Numbered from the stretch's first letter, positions 7,171 through 14,778 are shown. The stretch is DNA of 15,065 bases from Bacilli bacterium (GCA_900758895.1 CAAETG010000070.1:1-15065), one strand, 5' to 3'. Numbers and translations are program-made. Notes: generated from the letters alone by a model not told the origin.

Positions 7171-7401
7171 ATGAGTTTAGATCAGATGAAATTAGATGAA
7201 TCGGCGTTGATTTTAAAAGTAGGTGGTTCTTCTTCCATGAAAAGAAGATTACTGGATTTAGGCTTTCTTCCGGGAGCCTTAGTTACTTGTGTTTTAATCA
7301 GTCCTTTTCATGATCCTAAAGCTTACCTTATTAATGGGAGTGTAATTGCTTTAAGAAAGTGTGATGCAAAAGAAATTGAGGTATTATATGAAAAAGATTA
7401 A
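7171..7401 (+). CDS. feoA: FeoA, ferrous iron transport accessory protein
   Basis: 76-residue cytoplasmic protein with the SH3-like FeoA fold: LDQMKLDESALIL, then MKRRLLDLGFLPGALVTC (the conserved R-x-x-LGF-x-PG core) and a C-terminal INGSVIALRKCDAKEIEV strand pair. FeoA is needed for Fe(II) uptake and is thought to act on the FeoB GTPase. Ribosome binding site GAGGGAG (7154-7160). It overlaps feoB by 14 bp, and the feoB start lies inside its coding end, so the two are translationally coupled. Regulation by the divergent MntR-like protein is inferred from the dyad upstream. Confidence 0.93.
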   Translation: MSLDQMKLDESALILKVGGSSSMKRRLLDLGFLPGALVTCVLISPFHDPKAYLINGSVIALRKCDAKEIEVLYEKD

Positions 7402-9385
7402 AGTTGCTTTGGTTGGAACGCCTAATGTAGGAAAATCAACCATTTATAATACCCTTACGAGAAATCATGAACATACGGGAAATTGGTCAGGGAAAACGGT
7501 GGGAATTACTAAAGGTGATTGTGAATATTTAGATACTTGCTATACTTTTTATGATTTACCGGGAACTTATTCTTTAATTAGTAAATCAAAAGAAGAAATG
7601 GTTGCGACTGATTTTATCGTTTTTGAAGATTTTGATGTAGCGGTCGTGGTTTGTGATGCTACGAGTTTAAATAAGGGAATAAGTTTGGTTTTACAAACAA
7701 AAGAAATTTGTAAAAATGTAGTTGTTTGTATTAATTTAATGGATGAAGCAAAAAAGAAAAGAATATCTATTAACCAACATTTATTAGAAGAAAGATTAGG
7801 TTGTCCAGTTGTTTTTACAAGTGCTCGGGATAAAGAGGGATTAAAGGAATTACTAGAGGCAATTAAATTATCTGAACCTAGTGGATATTTAGCAATTGAT
7901 TATGGTGTCTTAAATGAGCCATTAAAAGAAATTGAGAAAAAAATTACAACGACAAAGTATCATGCTCGGTGGGTGGCTTTAAAAATACTCGAAAATAATC
8001 CTTATTATATTTCTAAATTTCAAGAATTGGGGATTATCCAGGAAAGGCCAAAATGTTCTTTTTCGGGTGATGTTCACTTGGAAATAGCTCTTAAACTTTC
8101 TTTTGAAACACAAATGATTTTGAAAGGAGTTATTAGAAGAAGTAAAAATTCTTGTGAAGAGAAAAGAAGAAAGATTGATCAAATTTTAACTAGTAAAATA
8201 TGGGGTATTCCTATTATGCTTGGTATGTTATTTTTGGTATTTTATCTTACCATTGTTGGAGCTAATTATCCGTCTAGTTGGTTATTTTCCTTTTTTTCTT
8301 TGTTGGAAGAACCATTTAGTAATTTTTTAGCATTCTTACATTTACCTCCATTTCTCATTGATTTATTAGTAAATGGGGTTTATAAAACTCTTTATTGGGT
8401 TGTATCGGTCATGATGCCACCAATGCTTATTTTTTTCCCACTTTTCACTTTTTTAGAAGATCTTGGAGTCTTACCAAGAATAGCTTTTAATATGGACCGC
8501 ATCTTTAGTAAATGTCAAGCATGTGGAAAACAAGCTCTTACTATGTGCATGGGAATTGGATGTAATGCGGTTGGGGTTACCGGCGCAAGAATTATTGATT
8601 CTAGAAGAGAGAGATTAATTGCTATTCTTACCAATATTTTTATGCCTTGTAATGGGAAATTTCCTAGTTTAATTGCCATTATTACTATTTTCTTTGTTGG
8701 TCTTAATAAAGTTTATGGATCAGTTTTCTGCGCTCTTATTTTAACAGGTTTTATCTTTTTAGAAATTATTCTTACTTTTTTGATTAGTTTTATTTTGTCG
8801 AAAACTATTTTAAAAGGAGAACCTTCTAGTTTTACGTTGGAACTTCCTCCTTACCGAATGCCAAAAATCCTTGATACAATTATTTATAGTGTTAAAAATC
8901 GTGCGATTTTTGTTTTAGGAAGAGCAGTAAAAGTGGCTATTCCAGCAGGTGTACTCATTTGGGTGATTGCCAATGTAATGATTAAGGGACTTCCTATTTT
9001 AACTTATCTTACGAACTTTTTGGAACCGATTGGTCGCTTTTTGGGGTTAGATGGGGTCATTATTTTGGCTTTATTACTTGGCTTTCCAGCGAATGAAATT
9101 GTATTTCCTATTATGCTTATGTGTTATTTAAATACAAATACGCTTACTGATATGGATAACTTAGTCTTCTTAAAGGATATTTTAATGCAAAATGGTTGGA
9201 CTATACAGACAGCGATTTGTTTTCTTCTTCTATTTTTATATCGATTTCCGTGTTCTACAACGCTTCTTACTATTCATAAAGAAACAGGAAGTAAGTTTTA
9301 TACCTTTTTAAGCGTTGTTATTCCACTTTGTGTTGGCATTATCCTTTGCTTACTTGTTAGATTATTATTTTCCTTTACACTCTAA
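7388..9385 (+). CDS. feoB: FeoB, ferrous iron transporter with GTPase domain
   Basis: 665 residues from ATG 7388 (GAGG at 7378-7381, six bases upstream; upstream in-frame ATGs at 7361 and 7364 lie deep in feoA and lack such a site). G-protein domain: G1 GTPNVGKS (10-17), G2 around GKTV (35-38), G3 DLPG (56-59), G4 NLMD (116-119), G5 SAR (145-147). A helical linker domain (about 165-265) leads to a polytopic membrane part beginning near 271, with two gate repeats. The first carries CQACGKQALTMCMGIGCNAVG (C376, C379, C387, C392), the Cys-rich variant seen in Clostridia/Bacilli FeoB, and FMPCNGKFPSL follows. It imports Fe(II) across the cytoplasmic membrane. No FeoC follows; its absence is common. 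Confidence 0.96.
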   Translation: MKKIKVALVGTPNVGKSTIYNTLTRNHEHTGNWSGKTVGITKGDCEYLDTCYTFYDLPGTYSLISKSKEEMVATDFIVFEDFDVAVVVCDATSLNKGISLVLQTKEICKNVVVCINLMDEAKKKRISINQHLLEERLGCPVVFTSARDKEGLKELLEAIKLSEPSGYLAIDYGVLNEPLKEIEKKITTTKYHARWVALKILENNPYYISKFQELGIIQERPKCSFSGDVHLEIALKLSFETQMILKGVIRRSKNSCEEKRRKIDQILTSKIWGIPIMLGMLFLVFYLTIVGANYPSSWLFSFFSLLEEPFSNFLAFLHLPPFLIDLLVNGVYKTLYWVVSVMMPPMLIFFPLFTFLEDLGVLPRIAFNMDRIFSKCQACGKQALTMCMGIGCNAVGVTGARIIDSRRERLIAILTNIFMPCNGKFPSLIAIITIFFVGLNKVYGSVFCALILTGFIFLEIILTFLISFILSKTILKGEPSSFTLELPPYRMPKILDTIIYSVKNRAIFVLGRAVKVAIPAGVLIWVIANVMIKGLPILTYLTNFLEPIGRFLGLDGVIILALLLGFPANEIVFPIMLMCYLNTNTLTDMDNLVFLKDILMQNGWTIQTAICFLLLFLYRFPCSTTLLTIHKETGSKFYTFLSVVIPLCVGIILCLLVRLLFSFTL

Positions 9386-9409
9386 AATAAAATAGAGTGT
9401 AATTTTTTT
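9375..9409 (+). terminator. Terminator of the feoAB operon
   Basis: Perfect 10-bp stem TTACACTCTA (9375-9384) / TAGAGTGTAA (9393-9402), AT-only loop and seven Ts (9403-9409). The stem starts inside the last feoB codons and includes the stop. Confidence 0.9.
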
Positions 9410-9419
9410 GTAAATGTAT

Positions 9420-9425
9420 TATAAT
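9420..9425 (+). promoter_or_regulatory. Putative -10 element for the dedA-like/rmuC unit
   Basis: TATAAT right after the feoB terminator. No good -35 is visible. If used, transcription would start about 9432, leaving roughly 10 nt before the ATG. Confidence 0.35.
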
Positions 9426-9441
9426 AATATTGTGATTTATT

Positions 9442-10020
9442 ATGTTTGATGCAATTGATACTTTTATTGATACAACTTTACAAGGATTAGGAATTTGGGG
9501 GCCTATTGTTGGGTGTTTCTTTATTTTGATTGAATCCATGGTTCCTATATTACCACTTTTTGTTTTTATTACCCTTAATTTTTTGGCATTTGGTAATGTT
9601 TTGGGATTCATTATTTCTTGGATATTTACTTGTGTTGGTTGTTTTATTTCTTTCTTGCTTTTTCGGTGTAAAGTACAGACTTGGCTTTATAAAAGAATCA
9701 AGAAAGAAGGACTTATTAGTGAACATACGATTAATATGATTACTAATTTAAAATTTGAACAATTAACAACTATTATTGCCATTCCTTTTACGCCAGCTTT
9801 TTTAGTTAATATTGCAGCAGGATTATCCAAGATGAGCTATAAAAAGTTTATTGGCGCTTTGTTAATTGGTAAAATCTTTTTGGTTTATTTCTGGGGATTT
9901 GTTGGTGTTAGTTTAATTGAAAGTATTAAAAACCCCATTTATTTGGTAAGAGTAGGAATTTTACTTTTACTCGCTTATGTTTGTAGTAAAATTGTTAGTA
10001 AGAAATTTAAAATAGAATAG
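9442..10020 (+). CDS. DedA / VTT-domain (TVP38-TMEM64-like) membrane protein
   Basis: 192 residues, five or so hydrophobic segments. Near the N-terminus IESMVPILPLFVFITLNFLA has the family's E-x3-P-x2-P pattern (E31, P35, P38) in a re-entrant helix. A second half carries FTPAFLVNIAAGLSKMSYKKF (about 117-137), the matching C-terminal re-entrant region. DedA/VTT proteins are linked to flipping of phospholipid or undecaprenyl phosphate carriers and to membrane homeostasis; the substrate here is unknown. The start ATG 9442 has only a weak upstream GTGA and lies close behind a TATAAT (9420-9425), so translation may be nearly leaderless. rmuC begins 10 bp after its stop, so the two are probably co-transcribed. 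Confidence 0.85.
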   Translation: MFDAIDTFIDTTLQGLGIWGPIVGCFFILIESMVPILPLFVFITLNFLAFGNVLGFIISWIFTCVGCFISFLLFRCKVQTWLYKRIKKEGLISEHTINMITNLKFEQLTTIIAIPFTPAFLVNIAAGLSKMSYKKFIGALLIGKIFLVYFWGFVGVSLIESIKNPIYLVRVGILLLLAYVCSKIVSKKFKIE

Positions 10021-10030
10021 AGGTATTAAT

Positions 10031-11119
10031 ATGGAGTATGTCATAATAGGGTTATTAGTGATAGCTATTATTTTGTTAGTAGCCAATCTTTTTAAGAAGA
10101 ATAATAATATGGATATTACTGATCGTTTAAGTAAATTAGAGTTATCTTTGGTAAAAGAAATAGGGGAGTTTAAAGTTAATTTTGCAAGTGATATTAGGAA
10201 AGATTTTGATGCACTAGATGAGAAAATAGAGAGAAAATTAACCGAAATTAATAACCGAGTTACCGAAAGATTAGATCAAAGTTTAGAAAAAACAAATAAG
10301 ACTTTTGCAAATGTTTTGGAGCGACTTTCAAAAATTGATGAAGCACAAAAGAAAATTGATGGCTTAGGTGCAGATATTGTATCTTTACAAAGTATTTTAA
10401 CTGATAAGAAAACAAGGGGTATTTTTGGGGAAGTGAATCTTCAATTTATTTTAGAAAATGCTTTTGGGGGAGTGAATACTGGTATTTATGATTTACAACA
10501 TAAGATGAGTAATGGTTATATTGCTGATGCGATTTTGTATGCACCAGCACCACTTGGAACGATTGCGATTGATTCTAAGTTTCCGCTAGAAAATTATGAG
10601 CGCATGACCAATAAAAATTTAAGTAAAGAAGAAAGAACCGTTGCGGAAAAACAATTTAAAATTGATTTTAAAAAGCATATCGATGCCATTTCAAGTAAAT
10701 ATATTATTCCAGGGGAAACTAGCAATGAAGCAATTTTATTTTTACCAGCAGAAGCAATTTTTGCCGAAGTTAATGCTTATCACAACGATATCTTAAATTA
10801 TGCTTATTCAAAAAAAGTGTGGATTACGAGTCCAACTACACTTATGAGTACACTTACAGTAATTGAGATGATTTTAAAGAATATGGAAAGAGATAAATAT
10901 GCTAAAATTATTCATGATGAATTAAATAAATTATCTGTTGAATTTGCAAGATATAGAGAACGTTGGGATAGACTCGCTCGTAATATTAATACGGTATCTA
11001 AGAGTGTTGAAGAGCTTAATACAACAAGTGATAAGATTACAAAACGATTTGATTCTATTAATAGGGTAGAAGTAGATAAATTAAAGAATGAAGATCAAGA
11101 ATTGTTAGTACATGAGTAA
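10031..11119 (+). CDS. rmuC: RmuC family DNA recombination protein
   Basis: 362 residues. N-terminal membrane anchor (about 2-20), then a long coiled coil (about 28-128, heptad-like Leu/Ile with Lys/Glu), then the RmuC nuclease-like domain: KTRGIFGEVNLQFILEN (127-143), YIADAIL (163-169), IAIDSKFPLENYERM (178-192), SNEAILFLPAEAIFAEV (231-247) and WITSPTTLMSTL. D166, D181 and K183 fit a PD-(D/E)xK-type core. RmuC limits DNA inversions and rearrangements at short inverted repeats in E. coli. AGAGG precedes ATG 10031. Length and motifs are complete. Downstream are a terminator and an additional hairpin. Confidence 0.93.
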   Translation: MEYVIIGLLVIAIILLVANLFKKNNNMDITDRLSKLELSLVKEIGEFKVNFASDIRKDFDALDEKIERKLTEINNRVTERLDQSLEKTNKTFANVLERLSKIDEAQKKIDGLGADIVSLQSILTDKKTRGIFGEVNLQFILENAFGGVNTGIYDLQHKMSNGYIADAILYAPAPLGTIAIDSKFPLENYERMTNKNLSKEERTVAEKQFKIDFKKHIDAISSKYIIPGETSNEAILFLPAEAIFAEVNAYHNDILNYAYSKKVWITSPTTLMSTLTVIEMILKNMERDKYAKIIHDELNKLSVEFARYRERWDRLARNINTVSKSVEELNTTSDKITKRFDSINRVEVDKLKNEDQELLVHE

Positions 11120-11148
11120 AAGCTTCGAGTATATTCGAAACTTTTTTC
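11118..11148 (+). terminator. Terminator after rmuC
   Basis: Stem with one mismatch from AAAAGCTTCGA (11118-11128) to TCGAAACTTTT (11135-11145), loop GTATAT, followed by more Ts interrupted by a single C. Confidence 0.7.
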
Positions 11149-11151
11149 TTT

Positions 11152-11187
11152 TTTCAAAACTTTCGACTGTAATCGAAAGTTTTGAAA
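11152..11187. repeat. Perfect 15-bp inverted repeat (hairpin) between rmuC and fic
   Basis: TTTCAAAACTTTCGA (11152-11166) and its exact complement TCGAAAGTTTTGAAA (11173-11187) around a CTGTAA loop. Neither direction has a T-tract, so it is not an ordinary terminator. It shares the TTCGA/TCGAA core with the terminator just upstream, allowing alternative pairing. Confidence 0.8.
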
Positions 11188-11205
11188 TGTATTATATGTA
11201 TAAAT

Positions 11206-11249
11206 AAGTAAGATATACGCAAGATTTAAGTAAGATTTAAGCAAGATAA
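11206..11249 (+). repeat. Four tandem 11-bp repeats directly upstream of the fic promoter
   Basis: Units AAGTAAGATAT (11206-11216), ACGCAAGATTT (11217-11227), AAGTAAGATTT (11228-11238), AAGCAAGATAA (11239-11249). Consensus AAG(T/C)AAGATTT. The last unit abuts the -35 hexamer. An 11-bp period is about one helical turn, so repeated sites would lie on one face of the DNA. Confidence 0.75.
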
Positions 11250-11278
11250 TTGAATTAAATTAGAAAGTATGCTATAAC
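11250..11278 (+). promoter_or_regulatory. Promoter of the Fic gene
   Basis: TTGAAT (11250-11255), 17-bp spacer, TATAAC (11273-11278). The expected transcription start near 11285 is about 7 nt before the GGAG site at 11292-11295. Confidence 0.6.
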
Positions 11279-11303
11279 TTATATTATAATTGGAGTGATT
11301 TAT

Positions 11304-12293
11304 GTGAAAGAATATGTGCCACCTTTTAATATTACAAATAAAATGTTGGATTTAGTTTCTGATATTATGAAGAATATTGGAAAGATGGATTCTTATCAAA
11401 ATTTAAATCGTATGCCTATTCTTAGAAAAAATAATCGTATAAAATCTATTCATTCTTCTTTAGCTATAGAAGCTAATACTCTTAGTTTTGAACAAGTGCA
11501 AGATGTTATTAATGGTAAATTGGTGAGGGGACCGAAGCAAGAAATAGATGAAGTAAAAAATGCTTACCAAGCTTATGAAATGATGGAATATGTTGAACCT
11601 TTTAATTTATCTGATTTAAAAAAAGTTTATGGAGTAATGATGAATTCTTTAATAGATGATGCTGGATGTTATAGACATGGTAAAGAAGGGGTTTTTGATG
11701 GTGAGAAATGCATTTTTATGGCGCCTGGGCCTGAAATGGTAGAAGAGCTAATGAATGGTTTATTTTCTTGGTTAAAAACTCATCAACATGATATTCATCC
11801 TCTTATTCTTTCTAGTGTATTTCACTATGAATTTGTCTTTATTCATCCTTTTAGTGATGGGAATGGAAGAATGGCTAGAGTTTGGCAAAATGTTATTTTA
11901 GGTAATTGGAAAGATTTATTTTATTATTTACCTATTGAATCACAAATAAAAAAATATCAAGATGAGTATTATCGAGTAATTGATCAATGTAATCATGCGG
12001 GTAATTCTACTTTATTTATTGAATTTATATTACTAATGATTGATGAGACTATTCAATCATTAGTAACAAATTCTCATCCTACTATAGAAGTAGATAACCC
12101 TTATATTATAAAATTACTTTGTGTTATGGAAGATCATCCTATGAGTGCTAATGATATTATGAGAAAACTTGAGATTAAATCAAAAGAAACTTTTAGAAAT
12201 ACTTATTTAAATCCCGCAATAAAAGCTGGGTTTGTAAGATTAACTATACCAGATAAACCAACTAGTAAAAATCAAATGTATTATAAATTATAA
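11304..12293 (+). CDS. Fic-domain protein (putative AMP-transferase) with C-terminal winged helix
   Basis: 329 residues from GTG 11304, chosen because GGAG (11292-11295) lies 8 bases upstream; a GTG at 11295 would overlap the site. Full Fic motif HPFSDGNGRMAR (181-192) with catalytic His181 and the phosphate-binding loop, so nucleotidyl transfer should be possible. Upstream, SSLAIEANTL (51-60) fits the class II inhibitory helix (S-x3-E, E56), with Ala where most relatives have Gly before the Asn. The C-terminal ~65 residues (NPYIIKLL...MSANDIMRKLEI...) look like a winged-helix domain, common in long Fic proteins. Fic enzymes typically AMPylate target proteins; the target is unknown. Monocistronic; no antitoxin gene is adjacent in the same direction. 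Confidence 0.9.
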   Translation: MKEYVPPFNITNKMLDLVSDIMKNIGKMDSYQNLNRMPILRKNNRIKSIHSSLAIEANTLSFEQVQDVINGKLVRGPKQEIDEVKNAYQAYEMMEYVEPFNLSDLKKVYGVMMNSLIDDAGCYRHGKEGVFDGEKCIFMAPGPEMVEELMNGLFSWLKTHQHDIHPLILSSVFHYEFVFIHPFSDGNGRMARVWQNVILGNWKDLFYYLPIESQIKKYQDEYYRVIDQCNHAGNSTLFIEFILLMIDETIQSLVTNSHPTIEVDNPYIIKLLCVMEDHPMSANDIMRKLEIKSKETFRNTYLNPAIKAGFVRLTIPDKPTSKNQMYYKL

Positions 12294-12329
12294 AGAGAAA
12301 GAATTTAACCAATCAATTCTTTCTCTTTT
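12293..12329. terminator. Bidirectional terminator between fic and the HTH pseudogene
   Basis: Perfect 13-bp stem AAGAGAAAGAATT (12293-12305) / AATTCTTTCTCTT (12315-12327) with 9-nt loop, followed by TT on the plus strand and a T-rich run on the minus strand. The loop carries the stop of the minus-strand HTH gene. Confidence 0.8.
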
Positions 12330-12788
12330 ACTTTTCCTAAATATTTTACTTTATTTGTTTTACCTAGTAAGTAATCACTTGATATGTGAAATTCATTACT
12401 TAGTGAATAGAGAGTAGCAGTACTAATAGGAAAATTACCATGTTCATATTCACTAATAATGGTATTGGCTATATTAAGCTTTTTAGCTAATTTTTCCTGA
12501 GTTAGATTAAATTCTTTTCTTAGTTCTTTTAATCTTTCACCACTTATTTTAGTATCAATCTTGCTTATTTCATCTTGATATCTTTTTATGGTGGTAAAAT
12601 CAAAGACATAGTCAATCGAAATCTTAAAGTGGTTGCATAATGTTATTTAAGTGTTTAATAGGGATAATATCGTATTGTTGTTCATATTGATTGTAAGTAC
12701 TTCTTGCAACATTTAGTACTTTGGCAATGTCTTCTTGGGTTAATTCGTATAAATCTCTTAAATCTTTTAATTTTATTCCATAATTCAT
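12305..12788 (-). pseudogene. Double-HTH (XRE/Cro-type) regulator, broken by a 1-bp frameshift
   Basis: ATG 12788 opens an XRE domain (MNYGIKLKDLRDLYELTQEDIAKVLNV...) that stops at TAA 12624-12626 after 54 residues. In the +1 frame the reading continues at once: CNHFKISIDYVFDF, then a second XRE domain (LKELRKEFNLTQEKLAKKLNI...ISEYEHGNFPIST) and SSDYLLGKTNK, ending at TAA 12305-12307. Removing one A near 12640-12646 restores LNNICNHFKISIDYVF, the expected junction, and gives a single 160-residue protein. Domain 2 has no start of its own. A GGAGAG site precedes the ATG. It converges on fic. A sequencing or assembly indel would also explain the break. Confidence 0.8.
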
Positions 12789-12834
12789 ATTAAAACTCTC
12801 CATGGAAAGATTATCGCATTTATCTTTCTTATGG
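12746..12834. repeat. 89-bp direct repeat, copy 1
   Basis: Identical over its whole length to 14853-14941 (offset 2107). Holds the first 14 codons of the HTH gene, its ribosome binding site, extended -10 and dyad. This copy belongs to the longer HTH reading frame. Confidence 0.93.
12806..12827 (-). promoter_or_regulatory. HTH gene promoter with overlapping dyad operator
   Basis: Dyad AAAGAT (12806-12811), 10 bp, ATCTTT (12822-12827). Inside it, on the minus strand, is an extended -10 TGCGATAAT (12818-12810). Followed by GGAGAG and the ATG at 12788. Autoregulation by the HTH protein is inferred from the overlap. Confidence 0.5.
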
Positions 12835-12891
12835 AAAAATATTGACTGAAATGTTGAAAATAATATTGATTTTTATTCAATTATACTCCTA

Positions 12892-12905
12892 AATTTAACA
12901 CTTTT
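12892..12905 (+). repeat. IS terminal inverted repeat, left
   Basis: AATTTAACACTTTT, exact inverted match to 14837-14850; homology stops immediately inside and outside. Confidence 0.75.
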
Positions 12906-12913
12906 TAGAAAGT

Positions 12914-12958
12914 AAAAACTCCCTAAGTCCCTGTTTATGCGGGTTTAGAGAGTTTTTT
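12914..12958. terminator. Bidirectional terminator inside the IS, downstream of the transposase
   Basis: Stem AAAACTC-CTAA / TTAG-GAGTTTT (12914-12926 with 12945-12957, one C/A mismatch) extended by an inner CCC/GGG pair (12929-12931 with 12941-12943). T-runs exist on both strands. It ends transposase transcripts and blocks read-through into the element. Confidence 0.75.
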
Positions 12959-12972
12959 AATTTATAAAAAAG

Positions 12973-12982
12973 TGCGTACGTT
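12973..12982 (+). repeat. IS subterminal inverted repeat, left
   Basis: TGCGTACGTT, 81 bp from the left tip, just behind the transposase stop. Exact inverted partner at 14760-14769. Confidence 0.7.
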
Positions 12983-12984
12983 TT

Positions 12985-14718
12985 TTATTTTTTTGTTTGT
13001 TTACAAATTTTTTTAATATTTTTCGTTTCAATTATTTCATAATCTGTATTAAATCCAAATTTTTCATGTAATAAATCAGTTAAATCAGTTCTTTTATAAA
13101 TGGGAGAAAAACCTATATCATTTTCTTTTTTCAAGTTATAATTTTTTAAAGTTTCAGTAATATCCATAACCGTATATTTTTCATCAATTCTTTTTTCTAA
13201 ATATCGATAAATTACTAAAGCTAGGAAACAAGTAAGAAAATGGGCTTTAATTCTGTCTTCTCTGGATAGATGTACTGGTCTTGCTTTAAATTCACTTTTC
13301 ATGATTCTAAATGATTCTTCTATTTCCCATCTTCTTGTATTTATTTTAATAATTTCCTCTACATCATCTTCTAAATTGGTACATACTGCATATAATCCAT
13401 CATATTTTGCTTCATCGTTGATTTTCTCTTGGTCTAAAAAGTAATGATTTTCTTCAGCAGCTTCTCCAGTTTTTGTTGTAGAAACAATGGAGATAAATCT
13501 TTTAGGATCATTTTCATTATATTTTCCTATTTTTCTTGGATGATTTTCTATAATTTTTAAAGCTCTATTGATTTGATGTTCTCTTATATTTTTTTGGTAT
13601 TCTTGATATTTAGGAGAATAAGTGATAATAAGTCTTTGTTCTAATCCATTTTCTTTTATCCATCTTTCTTTGTAAAAAACTTTGTGATAAAACTTTTTAA
13701 TTAACTCTTCATCTTCTCTTAATTTAGAAATGTTATAAGTTTTATCACTTCCTGGTAATTTCCAACCGCTTGTTAAATCTAAGGACCAATCTTTTAGAAA
13801 TTGTTTTAGTTTTTTTAAAGATTGGGTAGTAACAAATTTTCTTATATTTGTATCATTAAACAATCGATTACTATTGCTAGATAATCCTGCATCAGTACAA
13901 ACAACTATTTCTGGATTATGAAAATCTTCTAGTATCTTTTTTTCTAAAGGTTGTAAAGTTTCTTGTTCACTTTTGTTTCCTGGAAAAGTATCAAAAGTAA
14001 GAGGAATACCATCTCCATCCATGAATAATCCCATTTCAACAATTGGGTTTGGTCTGTGTTCTTTACTTTTTCCATATTTCCTAAACTCATCTTCTTCCTC
14101 TATTTCAAAATAATAATTAGTACAGTCATAGAATAATACTTTACTATTTCTTTTAGAGTATTTTAAACTATTACGGTAAAGTTCGGATTGGATAAAATCA
14201 CTTTCTTTAGATAATATTTCTAAACTTCTTAGAATATGTTGATATTCAAAGTTAGGAGATTCTAAAAAGTTTTTAGATAATTCTAAAGTTTTTAATTTAG
14301 AAGAAGGATAAATAATACGAGAATAAATTAATTTTGATAATATATCATTTAAATCATATTTAAATTGATATTTATTTGTAATATTATCACAAATATGATT
14401 TAATCCTAATTTATAATAAATATCTTGTAGAAAGAGATAACCAGCATTAAATTCTAGTTGTTCATTTTTTTTGATTCGTTGATTTGGATATTTTTTTAAA
14501 AGAATAGGTAATGAGTTACTTTGGATTTGTTGATTTAATTCATTAACGTAATTTTTTAGCCATGTTAAAGGATCTTCATCTTTTGCCAGTTTTATTAAAT
14601 CATTGTAATTTCCTATATTCTGATAAATCTTTGTACTTCTTTTTCCGTTTATATCTTTAGTATCATAAATAATAGCATAATGTTCTGAATTTTTAGATTT
14701 TGTTTTTCTTATTCTCAT
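12985..14718 (-). CDS. IS1634-family DDE transposase
   Basis: 577 residues, full length for the family. N-terminal region with GKRSTKIYQNIGNY, typical of IS1634/IS1549-like transposases. RNase-H-like catalytic core: D198 in LFYDCTNYYFE, D276 in VVCTDAGLSSNSN, and E467 in RRWEIEESFRIMKSEF (the W-x-I-E-x2-F-R signature), with a long insertion between the second Asp and the Glu. Start ATG 14718, with AAGG about 10 bases upstream. It is the only gene of the element. Its -35 overlaps the right subterminal repeat, which would let the transposase repress itself (inference). No frameshift or internal stop. Confidence 0.95.
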   Translation of the reverse strand: MRIRKTKSKNSEHYAIIYDTKDINGKRSTKIYQNIGNYNDLIKLAKDEDPLTWLKNYVNELNQQIQSNSLPILLKKYPNQRIKKNEQLEFNAGYLFLQDIYYKLGLNHICDNITNKYQFKYDLNDILSKLIYSRIIYPSSKLKTLELSKNFLESPNFEYQHILRSLEILSKESDFIQSELYRNSLKYSKRNSKVLFYDCTNYYFEIEEEDEFRKYGKSKEHRPNPIVEMGLFMDGDGIPLTFDTFPGNKSEQETLQPLEKKILEDFHNPEIVVCTDAGLSSNSNRLFNDTNIRKFVTTQSLKKLKQFLKDWSLDLTSGWKLPGSDKTYNISKLREDEELIKKFYHKVFYKERWIKENGLEQRLIITYSPKYQEYQKNIREHQINRALKIIENHPRKIGKYNENDPKRFISIVSTTKTGEAAEENHYFLDQEKINDEAKYDGLYAVCTNLEDDVEEIIKINTRRWEIEESFRIMKSEFKARPVHLSREDRIKAHFLTCFLALVIYRYLEKRIDEKYTVMDITETLKNYNLKKENDIGFSPIYKRTDLTDLLHEKFGFNTDYEIIETKNIKKICKQTKK

Positions 14719-14740
14719 ATTAACACAACCTTACAATACC

Positions 14741-14770
14741 ATTATATCAAACATACGATAACGTACGCAA
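14741..14770 (-). promoter_or_regulatory. Transposase promoter
   Basis: Minus strand TTGCGT (14770-14765), 18 bp, TATAAT (14746-14741) with extended -10 (TGATATAAT). The -35 lies in the right subterminal repeat. Confidence 0.6.
14760..14769 (-). repeat. IS subterminal inverted repeat, right
   Basis: AACGTACGCA on the plus strand, the exact inverse of 12973-12982, 81 bp from the right tip at 14850. Confidence 0.7.
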
Positions 14771-14778
14771 GATCAAAT

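Noticed and set aside
11206..11249. CRISPR array
   Set aside because: Units of 11 bp with no spacers between them and no cas genes; this is a simple tandem repeat.
11304..12788. Fic/HTH toxin-antitoxin pair
   Set aside because: The HTH gene is convergent, separated by a strong bidirectional terminator and frameshifted. The Fic protein carries its own inhibitory helix, so no classical two-gene module is shown.
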